From Gilliamella sp. B3022 (GTDB lineage: Bacteria > Pseudomonadota > Gammaproteobacteria > Enterobacterales > Orbaceae), in assembly GCF_028751545.1 (NCBI RefSeq), contig NZ_CP071867.1, forward strand, positions 1,089,306-1,153,305: a stretch of 64,000 nucleotides of DNA, given 5' to 3'. Numbering within the stretch: the first letter of the stretch is position 1; each line of letters starts with the position of its first letter. The translations under genes and the position numbers were made by a program. Of this stretch, positions 9,237 to 17,481 are shown piece by piece. Below the pieces are notes generated by a model that did no database searches, had not been told where the DNA came from, and worked only from the letters and a program-made list of their open reading frames with translations.

Positions 9237-10037
9237 TTAAGGTTGCTTACCAATATAAGCTAAAATACCACCATCAACATAAAGAATATGCCCGTTAACA
9301 AAATTTGAAGCTTCCGATGCTAAAAATACGGCTGCTCCAGCCAAATCATCAGGAGTCCCCCATCGCCCTGCCGGTGTTTTAGCGATAATGAACTGATCAA
9401 ATGGGTGACGAGAACCATCTGCTTGTTTTTCACGTAATGGCGCAGTTTGAGGAGTGGCAATATAACCTGGACCAATACCGTTACATTGAATATTGGCATG
9501 CCCAAATTCAGAACAGATATTTTTGGTTAACATTTTTAAGCCACCTTTAGCCGATGCATAACCAACAACTGTTTCACGACCAAGCTCGCTCATCATTGAA
9601 CAGATGTTGATGATTTTGCCACTTCCTTTTTTGATCATTGAAGGAAGGACAGCTTTTGCCATAATAAATTGACCAGTCAGGTCGATATCAATAATTTTTC
9701 GATAATCTGCCGCACTTGTTTCAAGCATCGATTTGCGCTGTATAATACCTGCATTATTAACTAAAATATCAATCACACCATGTTCTTTTTCAATTTGAGC
9801 AATCGATTTTTCAACAGCATCTTCATCTGTAATATCAAATAGATAGCCATGGGCATCAATACCAGCAGCGTTATAAGCTTCAAGTCCTTTTTGCAAGTTT
9901 TCTGGTACCACATCATTAAATACGATTTTCGCTCCCGCACCAGCCAATGATTTTGCTATTTCAAAACCGATGCCGTAAGAAGCACCCGTTACCAGCGCTA
10001 TTTTATTATTGAGTGAAAATTTATTTAAAATCGACAT
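9237..10037 (-). CDS. dhuD: SDR dehydrogenase, DhuD/KduD-type (DK-II to KDG)
   Basis: Short-chain dehydrogenase expected to reduce 2,5-diketo-3-deoxygluconate to 2-keto-3-deoxygluconate. The Rossmann motif TGASYGIG, NNAGI, the catalytic Ser in ICSMMSELGR and the YASAKGG dyad are visible. The sequence differs clearly from E. coli KduD and resembles proteins annotated as gluconate 5-dehydrogenase in Bacteroides and the streptococcal DhuD. An RpiB-type isomerase nearby (11506-12141) completes a DhuI/DhuD pair. The start is ATG 10037 (GGAG 9 nt upstream, 266 aa); the TTG at 10070 lacks a ribosome binding site. The exact substrate is inference from context. Confidence 0.85.
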   Translation of the reverse strand: MSILNKFSLNNKIALVTGASYGIGFEIAKSLAGAGAKIVFNDVVPENLQKGLEAYNAAGIDAHGYLFDITDEDAVEKSIAQIEKEHGVIDILVNNAGIIQRKSMLETSAADYRKIIDIDLTGQFIMAKAVLPSMIKKGSGKIINICSMMSELGRETVVGYASAKGGLKMLTKNICSEFGHANIQCNGIGPGYIATPQTAPLREKQADGSRHPFDQFIIAKTPAGRWGTPDDLAGAAVFLASEASNFVNGHILYVDGGILAYIGKQP

Positions 10038-10080
10038 AATTTTATTCTCCGTTATAGTTATGATAGACAAAATGGGTCTA

Positions 10081-11253
10081 TCACATTTCTTCTAATATGT
10101 TAGCGGGCACTTTAGTTAAATAAAGTGCGGGTTCATCTTGCGCATCACACGAATATAAAACGTATTTATTATCAGGTGAAAACGATGGATGGGGATGAGT
10201 AACTTGACGATCACCATCTAAAACACGCCATGTACTGTTATGCTTAACCAATTTATGTGCTGTTTTTGTTCTAGGTGCCAAAATATAAAGCCATGGATCA
10301 TTTTCAATTTTATAGCCATTTGTATCAATTACGTCAACAGGACTGCCTGTTCCATCACCAATATAAAGTGTACCATCAAAATTACTCATTAAGTGTGAGC
10401 AAGCTGGCATTGCCATAATCTCTTTATCTTCATTTGTCATCGGATTATAAAGACGGATATATCGTTCTTGCTGTCCTTTCATATAAGACACATAGGCAAG
10501 TCCTGATCCATCTGGTACCCAAAATTCATGAGTGCAACTCTCACCAGGTAAATTATCATGCGCTTTTCGTTCATTTTGACCATCACGATCAACCAACCAA
10601 ATTCTTGCATCAACTAAATCATGAGGCCCTTCATGGCAAAATGCGATAGTTTTATCATCAAAAGGTCTAAAAATTGGGTGACCTAACCATACATTCTGAT
10701 CAATAACTGTTTTGGCTACACCTGTTTTAATATCAATCTTGATTAAACGGCAGTGCGGGTTTTTATCATAAAATGCTTTAAATATTGTCCAGTCGGTAAG
10801 TGGCGTCCAATCTTTTTTATCAATTTCAATGCCTACAATTTCATTACAATCACTATTAGCAACCCATGTACCGTAACCAACCCATTCATCAGGTACTGTA
10901 TAAATATTTTTTTCTTCTAACGTTTCAAGATTAACTTGTTGCAAGTTGCGTTCATTTTTCACATAGTACAAAAATTTATCGTCTGGCGATAAAAAACCAC
11001 CAAAGGTATTATCACCAGGTCCTTCGGTAAGTTGTTTTGCTGTTTGGTTTTCAATATCAAGTAAATAATAGTTACGATGAGTATCAAATTCACCCGCAAA
11101 AAGTAGCTTTTGACCATCATTGGTAAAGCACTTTTGATAAAAATAATTACGATGGCATAAAATACCTTCTGGCGTTAACCGGATAATTTCATTTTTCGAA
11201 TCTTCATCTGTAAATGATGAATATGACAGCCTTACGATATTCCCCTTAGCCAT
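10081..11253 (-). CDS. ogl: Oligogalacturonide lyase Ogl (PL22)
   Basis: Cytoplasmic beta-propeller lyase that cleaves unsaturated digalacturonate to monomers. WD-like blades are visible (FTNDGQKLLFAGEFD, LSPDDKFLYY, FRPFDDKTIAF), with catalytic/metal His-rich motifs HEGPHDLVDARIW, ESCTHEFW and the C-terminal THPHPSFSPD (the paired His that bind Mn in PL22). The start is ATG 11253, with GGGAG 5-6 nt upstream, giving 390 residues; the ATG at 11280 lacks such a site. The first gene of the catabolic operon, it is divergent from dhuI across a control region with a CRP site and a KdgR-like box. Confidence 0.95.
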   Translation of the reverse strand: MAKGNIVRLSYSSFTDEDSKNEIIRLTPEGILCHRNYFYQKCFTNDGQKLLFAGEFDTHRNYYLLDIENQTAKQLTEGPGDNTFGGFLSPDDKFLYYVKNERNLQQVNLETLEEKNIYTVPDEWVGYGTWVANSDCNEIVGIEIDKKDWTPLTDWTIFKAFYDKNPHCRLIKIDIKTGVAKTVIDQNVWLGHPIFRPFDDKTIAFCHEGPHDLVDARIWLVDRDGQNERKAHDNLPGESCTHEFWVPDGSGLAYVSYMKGQQERYIRLYNPMTNEDKEIMAMPACSHLMSNFDGTLYIGDGTGSPVDVIDTNGYKIENDPWLYILAPRTKTAHKLVKHNSTWRVLDGDRQVTHPHPSFSPDNKYVLYSCDAQDEPALYLTKVPANILEEM

Positions 11254-11335
11254 ATAAACTCCCTGAATATGAATATACAAATGTTTAAAAGATGCTCATT
11301 TATAAAATATAGTAATATAAAAAGTGTGATGATTT

Positions 11336-11351
11336 TGTGACTTTCATCACA
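11336..11351. promoter_or_regulatory. CRP site between ogl and dhuI
   Basis: TGTGA-CTTTCA-TCACA is a perfect match to the CRP core consensus. It lies 82 bp from the ogl start and 154 bp from the dhuI start. For ogl, a TACTAT -10-like element at 11314 to 11309 would place the site near -41.5. Confidence 0.85.
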
Positions 11352-11364
11352 TTGCAATAATTTT

Positions 11365-11383
11365 ATTAAAACATCGTTTTATT
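11365..11383. promoter_or_regulatory. KdgR-like operator between ogl and dhuI
   Basis: ATTAAAACATCGTTTTATT matches the enteric KdgR consensus AATRAAAYRNYRTTTYATT (recalled from the literature) at 18 of 19 positions and is a near-palindrome. It lies 14 bp from the CRP site. The KdgR-type repressor is encoded at 7908-8702. Confidence 0.75.
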
Positions 11384-11505
11384 TTACTTAAATAAATTGA
11401 TATATTTTTTTGCGAGTTTATAATGAAAGTAAAAAGTACTTAGAACAAATTACGAAACTTTGTTATGTAACTGATTATTATTTCAATCAAAAATAGAGGG
11501 AAATC

Positions 11506-12141
11506 ATGAAAATAGCATTAATGAACGAATTTAGCCAAGCAGCTAAAAATCCGATTATTTTAAATGAATTAAAAAACGCAACAGAGAAACATGGACATAC
11601 AGTTTTTAATGTTGGTATGGATAGCGACAATGATAAAAAATTAACTTATGTTCATTTAGGTATTATTAGCGCTATTTTATTAAACAGCAAAGCCGTTGAT
11701 TTTGTTATCACAGGATGTGGTACAGGACAAGGCGCATTAATGGCATTAAATGCATTTCCTGGTGTTAATTGTGGTTATTGTATTGAACCTACGGATGCTT
11801 ATTTGTTTGCACAAGTAAATAATGGTAATGCATTATCACTCGCTTTTGCTAAAGGTTTTGGTTGGGGTGCTGAACTCAATGCTCGTTATATTTTTGAAAA
11901 AGCCTTTGATGGCGAAAAAGGATTAGGTTATCCGCCTGAACGTCGTGAATCTCAAAATGCTAATGCTGTAATTTTAAATGATATGAAAAATGCAGCAGGA
12001 AAAAGTTTAATTGAAGCATTGAAAGCAATTGATCAATCATTACTTAAAGATGCGATCAAAGGTGAACGATTCCAAAAATGTTTATTTGAAAACAGCAAAG
12101 ATCCAGACATTACCGATTATATCAGAAGTTTACTAGATTAA
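11506..12141 (+). CDS. dhuI: RpiB/LacAB-family isomerase, DhuI-type (replaces KduI)
   Basis: A 211-residue sugar-phosphate-isomerase-fold protein (MKIALMNEFSQAAKNP, DFVITGCGTGQGALMALN, CGYCIEPTDAYLF, GWGAELNARYIFE). It matches what I recall of streptococcal DhuI, the isomerase that converts 4-deoxy-5-hexosulose uronate to the diketo acid in glycosaminoglycan breakdown. That reaction is the one otherwise done by KduI, which is absent from the window. GAGGG lies 6 nt upstream of the ATG. It is divergent from ogl and shares its CRP/KdgR control region, which supports a role in the pectin pathway. Use on pectin-derived substrate is inferred. Confidence 0.82.
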   Translation: MKIALMNEFSQAAKNPIILNELKNATEKHGHTVFNVGMDSDNDKKLTYVHLGIISAILLNSKAVDFVITGCGTGQGALMALNAFPGVNCGYCIEPTDAYLFAQVNNGNALSLAFAKGFGWGAELNARYIFEKAFDGEKGLGYPPERRESQNANAVILNDMKNAAGKSLIEALKAIDQSLLKDAIKGERFQKCLFENSKDPDITDYIRSLLD

Positions 12142-12176
12142 TTTAGAATTTATTATTTACTACATCCTACAATTTT

Positions 12177-12222
12177 GTGCCATTTCAACTTAATTGATGA
12201 AATGGCACATTTCATTATTTTT
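12177..12222 (+). terminator. Terminator of dhuI
   Basis: GTGCCATTTCA (12177-12187) pairs perfectly with TGAAATGGCAC (12198-12208) around a 10-nt loop, and a T-rich tail ATTTCATTATTTTT follows. Confidence 0.85.
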
Positions 12223-12370
12223 AATCGTTTATATTTAGTGAATATCTATAACGATATAATTTAAATATAAATTTTAATTTCCAATATATTTTCTTCAAAA
12301 AATAGTTAAACGCATTTAACAACATATTAGATAATAAAAATTAAAGAATGAGATGGATAATTGCAAAGAT

Positions 12371-12404
12371 TAAAAGCGCTAAATCTTACTAGATCTAGCA
12401 CTTT
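12371..12404 (-). terminator. Terminator of the pectate lyase operon
   Basis: Reading minus, AAAGTGCTAGATCT pairs with AGATTTAGCGCTTT (14 pairs, two of them G-U wobbles) around AGTA and runs into a short T-tract. The wobbles face the right way only for the minus transcript. Between 12223 and 12370 I see only AT-rich sequence. Confidence 0.75.
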
Positions 12405-12414
12405 ATTATTTTAA

Positions 12415-14658
12415 TTATTTAGCTTTATTTTTTTCGATTAGCGTTTTTAGCTCTTTTGGTAACACTATATTACCGTTTTTATCTCGAGTGATTTTAAAGT
12501 CACTATTTCCTTTCCATAATTGATTGCTGGTTACAGATTTAAAATCTTTACTTTTAATCTGTGGTCCAAATGAATCTTTTATCGCTGATTGCCAGCTATC
12601 ACGAATAGAATAATTGTGTTCAAAAATGACCACTGGTTTTAAAAATTCATAGGGATTAGCGCGTAAAATATAATTATACCTCGCACTATTGATCGAAAGA
12701 TTATTCTTCATGATATAAGAACCAGTATTAAAATTATCAGTAAAGCCATCCATATTATTATTTAAGGAAATTGAATTGATAATTTTATGATTTACCGGTT
12801 GACCTTCTGCTCCTAATTTAAAGCCATTACCTATACTCCCTGTAGCAATATTGGGTTTTGAAAAAGGAAAACCGTTTGAATAAGTAACTGAACTGTCAAT
12901 TAATACAGGTTCATTTGGGCCATCTTCAATCTTGTTATAAAGATCGAAACCATCATCAGTATTATTATGAGCAATACACCCTCTAAATACATTCCCTTTA
13001 CCAACACCCAATTTAGCGGCAAAACCATCAGCATTTTTACCTGATTTATCCATATTATTATAAGAATCGGAGTTAAGAATTAGGTTATAAGATGGCCAAT
13101 AAATTCGATTTTGATTTTTCTTTTTAGCTGAGATTGCCAAACCGGTATCACTATTATTACGTGTAATAACTTGATCAATCACATTATGACTACCCGAAAT
13201 TCTTAAATAAGCTGGTTTATTGTCTTTATCATCAATATTTCCATCAAAGATAACCTGCTTAATAGCCCAATAGTTGCTATCTAAATTAAACGTAGTGTTA
13301 ATAAAAATCGCTTTATGCTTATTAATGGCTTGTATGGTTTTTAATTTACCGGGTAATCCACTTAATTGAGCCGGAAGAGTCATGCCGTCATAATAACCAT
13401 CCATCAAATGAATAACACCGCCCGGTTCAACGCTATTAACAGCCGTTTCGAAATCAACCGGTGATTGTTTGGTACCTTTATTATCCTTTTTACCTTCTGG
13501 CGACACAATAATATTAGATAAATTTTCAATCGATGATTTATTTAGATTAATTGTAAAAATTTGCGTATTATTTTTAGCATTATCAGTAAACTCAACAGTA
13601 AAGGTATTAGTTCCATCTTTTAGCTGAGCTGGAAACTGTAATAACTTACCAACTTCCGCATTCAACGTTTTATTAATTTCTTTAACAAATACGGTACCTG
13701 AAGTATTTGGAAAAAACTGTAGTGTATAATTTTTACTATATACATTTTGTGGTGATGATAAGATTAACGTTGGTTTAATATCAACAATTACCTCAGGTTT
13801 AGTGGGTAATTTATCATAGTCAACCATTTCATCATTAAGGGTTAATTTAGAATTTTTAAACTCAACTTTTGCGTTTCTAGAAGCAAAAAAGCCGACATAA
13901 ATATTTTTGTTATCTTGTTGATTTAAGAATCCTGAATAATCATTGGTTGCCCACTGTTTCTCTTCACCAGTCGCATTATTTTTCATCGATAAGATAAATT
14001 GATCTGCCGTTCTGGTCATTGTTAAATGCATACTTTTAACGTCAACATAATTAACATGTTCAACATAACCAACTTTCTCAATTGATATGCCTTCATTACC
14101 CCATGCTTTTTTTACACCATCACGTACTAAGCCGGTTACTTTTACTAAATTATCATTTTTTTGATTTTGAGTAATTAATGCATTCATAATTACATTTGAA
14201 GCATTTGGAAACTCCTCATAACCAGCCGGCTGAGGATCACTTCTAGCAACCCCAATAGTATCACGAGCAAATAAACCAACCGCTTCTTGAGCGGCAGGCG
14301 TTTTTCCATCCACTTCAGGTCCTATTTGCTCTAAGGTAACATCACTTTCTAAAGTAAAAGTTTGATTAACGGGTAATTGAGTATAAAAAACCACCATTCC
14401 ATCATGCGAGTTAGCAATTTTACCGCCTCGACTCTCTAAATAGAAATCTGACGGCAATTGATAAGGTTGATTTGGAACTAAATGATCTTTTTGACCAGCA
14501 ATCCAGGCATTATTGGTTCCCACTTTTTCAGGCTTGATAAGTGAGGCAAAATTTAAGTCAGTCGATTGGCCAAATGCTATCGCTTTCCACTCTTGTGCAG
14601 AAGCTGAGCTAACATAAAGCGTAGACAGACAAAGTATTGAAGTTAATATTTTTTTCAT
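12415..14658 (-). CDS. pelX: Secreted pectate lyase, PL9 family, PelX-like
   Basis: A 747-residue exported protein with signal peptide MKKILTSILCLSTLYVSSASA. The N-terminal half is a beta-sandwich-like region of the exo-pectate lyase PelX. The C-terminal half (from about residue 385) is a PL9 right-handed beta-helix, with the entry motif VNSVEPGGVIHL and the catalytic/calcium block NADGFAAKLGVGKGN followed by NTDDGFDL. Dickeya PelX releases unsaturated digalacturonate from polygalacturonate ends in the periplasm; that role is inferred here. The start is ATG 14658, with AGGA 6 nt upstream, rather than ATG 14673. Last gene of the porin operon, 35 nt after the PL1 gene. Confidence 0.88.
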   Translation of the reverse strand: MKKILTSILCLSTLYVSSASAQEWKAIAFGQSTDLNFASLIKPEKVGTNNAWIAGQKDHLVPNQPYQLPSDFYLESRGGKIANSHDGMVVFYTQLPVNQTFTLESDVTLEQIGPEVDGKTPAAQEAVGLFARDTIGVARSDPQPAGYEEFPNASNVIMNALITQNQKNDNLVKVTGLVRDGVKKAWGNEGISIEKVGYVEHVNYVDVKSMHLTMTRTADQFILSMKNNATGEEKQWATNDYSGFLNQQDNKNIYVGFFASRNAKVEFKNSKLTLNDEMVDYDKLPTKPEVIVDIKPTLILSSPQNVYSKNYTLQFFPNTSGTVFVKEINKTLNAEVGKLLQFPAQLKDGTNTFTVEFTDNAKNNTQIFTINLNKSSIENLSNIIVSPEGKKDNKGTKQSPVDFETAVNSVEPGGVIHLMDGYYDGMTLPAQLSGLPGKLKTIQAINKHKAIFINTTFNLDSNYWAIKQVIFDGNIDDKDNKPAYLRISGSHNVIDQVITRNNSDTGLAISAKKKNQNRIYWPSYNLILNSDSYNNMDKSGKNADGFAAKLGVGKGNVFRGCIAHNNTDDGFDLYNKIEDGPNEPVLIDSSVTYSNGFPFSKPNIATGSIGNGFKLGAEGQPVNHKIINSISLNNNMDGFTDNFNTGSYIMKNNLSINSARYNYILRANPYEFLKPVVIFEHNYSIRDSWQSAIKDSFGPQIKSKDFKSVTSNQLWKGNSDFKITRDKNGNIVLPKELKTLIEKNKAK

Positions 14659-14693
14659 TATGGGTCCTAACATTTTTGTTTATTTCAATAATT

Positions 14694-15860
14694 CTAAAGC
14701 TTTCCACTACCGACTAATCGATCAGAGTTTTTACTAAATTGCTTAATATCATCCACACTATATTGATAAGGCACAGACCAATACAAATTATCAACAAAAC
14801 CGCATGACGCTAATTTCAACTTAGATTGATTAAATAAAGAATTTTTATCCCGAAGGTTATCGCCTTTAAACTGTTTAGCTACTTTGCAGTTATCTTTTAA
14901 ACCATCAATCATAAAGTGATTATTTTCCGAAAGCACACTGCCTTTATAGCCTAAGCCAATAGAGTATTGATATGGGTATACAGTTTTAGATTTATTAACC
15001 GATCCTTTAAACAGGTTGTTATACATGTGGATTTTGCCGAACCTTACTCTTGGTGCGCGTTGAGTAATGTCTAAAAAAACATTATGATGAAGCGTGATAT
15101 TTAACTTATTCTCATCCTGATCAGCATTTTTATCACTATGGCCAATTAACATAGTTTTATCATGATTTTCAAATAGACAATAAGAGATAGTAATAAAATT
15201 ACTACCACGCTTAATATCCAATAAACCATCATGTTGTACATATTTCCAGCCATCTTTTTTCTGGTACATATTATCGGTAAATTTACCATCAGTTAGAGTA
15301 ACATGATCAATCCAAACATAAGTTGAGGAAATAATGTTTATTCCATCCCATTCGGCATTCCATCCATCTCCCTCTTCAAATTTTGGTGCAACATCAATTG
15401 GTGCTTCAATTTTTAAATTTCGAATAATGACATTATTTACATTAGATAAAATAATAGAACCATTAATAAAACCCGCTTCTTTACCCACACCAATTAACGT
15501 AGTATTACTAGGAATTTTGATCAGCGAACGTGACTTTTGATCATCAAAGTCTTTGTAAGGTTTGTCTTCACTAATGTCTACAATCCCAGAGATTTGTATA
15601 ATACGAGGTTCATCTTTATTTATTTTAATAGCTTCTAAAAGATCTTTCTTATTGTTAACTAAAAAGATCATTTCTTGTTTAGCTTTAGAACCTCCTGTTG
15701 TTCCAACATTTGTTACTGAATTGTATCCGCCAAAACCATTTTCAGGTGCAACATCAAGAGCCTGTTTAACTTTTATTGGCGCAGGTGATAAAGCATAACT
15801 GGTAAAACTATATGAGTTAATTGCTAATGGAATTAACACAGCTATTAGTCGTTTTTTCAT
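14694..15860 (-). CDS. Secreted pectate lyase, PL1 family
   Basis: Endo-type pectate lyase that cuts polygalacturonate by calcium-dependent beta-elimination. A signal peptide (MKKRLIAVLIPLAINSYSF and on) precedes a beta-helix with the PL1 hallmarks: GDGWNAEWDGINI, TYVWIDHVTLTDG (the WIDH motif), QHDGLLDIKRGSNFITIS, ENHDKTMLIGHSD and the catalytic RAPRVRFGKIHMYNN. The start at ATG 15860 follows the acetylesterase stop by 13 nt; the upstream-extended frame to 15914 would overlap that gene and carries no signal. At 388 residues it is a typical secreted Pel length. Confidence 0.93.
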   Translation of the reverse strand: MKKRLIAVLIPLAINSYSFTSYALSPAPIKVKQALDVAPENGFGGYNSVTNVGTTGGSKAKQEMIFLVNNKKDLLEAIKINKDEPRIIQISGIVDISEDKPYKDFDDQKSRSLIKIPSNTTLIGVGKEAGFINGSIILSNVNNVIIRNLKIEAPIDVAPKFEEGDGWNAEWDGINIISSTYVWIDHVTLTDGKFTDNMYQKKDGWKYVQHDGLLDIKRGSNFITISYCLFENHDKTMLIGHSDKNADQDENKLNITLHHNVFLDITQRAPRVRFGKIHMYNNLFKGSVNKSKTVYPYQYSIGLGYKGSVLSENNHFMIDGLKDNCKVAKQFKGDNLRDKNSLFNQSKLKLASCGFVDNLYWSVPYQYSVDDIKQFSKNSDRLVGSGKL

Positions 15861-15873
15861 TTTAATTGATACC

Positions 15874-17445
15874 CTAATTTTTTTGATTAATTTTATTAAG
15901 ATCCACAACAGCATCTTGTTTTAATAGAGGATCGTTGTTAATAGCTGTTGCAATAATCTTAGCTATTGCTTGTGCACCTTTTTCTTGAAAATGCGTAGCA
16001 TCCGGATTGTTAATCACGCCAGAAGTTTGATTTTTATAATAAGGATATTTAGGATCATTAGGATCTACAGCTAACCAGTAAGACTGCCAGTCATCCTTGT
16101 GTTGGTTGGCAAAATCAATACTGAATGACTCCAAATCAATTAAAGCTACTTGATTAACTTTAGCCGTATGTTTAATCGTATTCGAATAATCTCCCCAATA
16201 TGCAAAACCAGGTTTATTGGCGGTATAATGCATATGACTAACAGGATTGGTACTTTGATTTTGATGAGCAATGTTATTATTTTTATCTTTATAACGGGTG
16301 ACTGGTGTCATCAAAATTGGCGTCATATCCAACGCGTTTGCCACAGCGAGATAACCTTCTAAAGAGGATTGGAATGACATATTTTCTTGCGTTGATGGAT
16401 ACTGTTTTTGATTATTATCATCATTAGGATAAGTGCATAAATTAGCAACATCCACTTTACCTCGTTTCGGATTGTTGCCGTTACATTTTTCATCATTATG
16501 TCCAAAAGCGATGATCATATAATCGCCTTTTTTCATTAAAGGGATCAGTAAATCGAACCATCCTTCAGTTTTGAAACTACGGCTTGAACGGCCTGACTGT
16601 GCGCCATTGATGACAACCGTATCAGCCTTATCATCAATAAACTGATCAAAAACTTGGCCCCATCCCATTCTTGGATAAACTTTTTTATCATAGTTGGACG
16701 CAGTCGAATCACCCAAAATAAAAATACGTTGCTTAGCATTTATATTTCTTTCTTTTTGCTTAACTGCCTGATCATAATCAAAAGGTGAATCTTGGCTAAT
16801 AGGTCTTAAACGCATATCAAACAATACAGTACCACTTACTTTACCAGTAGAAGAATCGTATCCACGATTAAAGTACATTACATTAAGTAGCTTGTTAATA
16901 TCTGAATTTGCAGTAGTAAGTGGATCAAATAAATTAGCCATAATGCCTACTTGGCGTAATGCTTTATCAAACAGCAAATGATATTTTTTATAAGCATGGC
17001 TTAATGAAGCATCATCTATTGAAAAAGATAATTGATTATCAGTAAATTGTTCTGGGCCTAGAAGATTGATTTGTTTAGCTAGTTCACTAGTTAAAAAATC
17101 AGTTAATGGATTAATATTAACAGTATTTTTTTCATCTTTTTGTAAGGTATGAACGTATGAAACCAAACAATTACCGTTACACATTTGCCCTTCATCCGCT
17201 TTTCGGGCAAGTGAGTTTTCATTACTAAAAACAATTAGTGGTGGAGTCAGTTCAGAAACATCTTGTTGATAAAACCCATCGCTATTAGTCGCCGTTTTTA
17301 AAATTTTATTATTCACATCACGGACTATCACCGATGAAACAACTGGTTTATTAACATAAACATAACCTTGTATTACCGTACTTGCCAATACTTGATTGAT
17401 TGAAGTGACAACCAATAAAAATCCGAAAAAAATTTTCTTTATCAT
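15874..17445 (-). CDS. paeY: Secreted pectin acetylesterase, CE12-like (PaeY type)
   Basis: SGNH-fold esterase predicted to strip acetyl groups from pectin so that lyases can act. Signal peptide MIKKIFFGFLLVVTSINQVLA is followed by a roughly 220-residue N-terminal region. The hydrolase domain has the GDSTAS nucleophile elbow, NGAQSGRSSRSF, AFGHNDEK and the C-terminal DATHF catalytic pair. The architecture and 523-residue length resemble Dickeya PaeY. The start is ATG 17445 (GGTGA upstream). Second gene of the porin operon, 36 nt after the porin stop. Confidence 0.85.
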   Translation of the reverse strand: MIKKIFFGFLLVVTSINQVLASTVIQGYVYVNKPVVSSVIVRDVNNKILKTATNSDGFYQQDVSELTPPLIVFSNENSLARKADEGQMCNGNCLVSYVHTLQKDEKNTVNINPLTDFLTSELAKQINLLGPEQFTDNQLSFSIDDASLSHAYKKYHLLFDKALRQVGIMANLFDPLTTANSDINKLLNVMYFNRGYDSSTGKVSGTVLFDMRLRPISQDSPFDYDQAVKQKERNINAKQRIFILGDSTASNYDKKVYPRMGWGQVFDQFIDDKADTVVINGAQSGRSSRSFKTEGWFDLLIPLMKKGDYMIIAFGHNDEKCNGNNPKRGKVDVANLCTYPNDDNNQKQYPSTQENMSFQSSLEGYLAVANALDMTPILMTPVTRYKDKNNNIAHQNQSTNPVSHMHYTANKPGFAYWGDYSNTIKHTAKVNQVALIDLESFSIDFANQHKDDWQSYWLAVDPNDPKYPYYKNQTSGVINNPDATHFQEKGAQAIAKIIATAINNDPLLKQDAVVDLNKINQKN

Positions 17446-17481
17446 TTTTTCACCACTAACTGTTTTTAACACTTTTATCGA

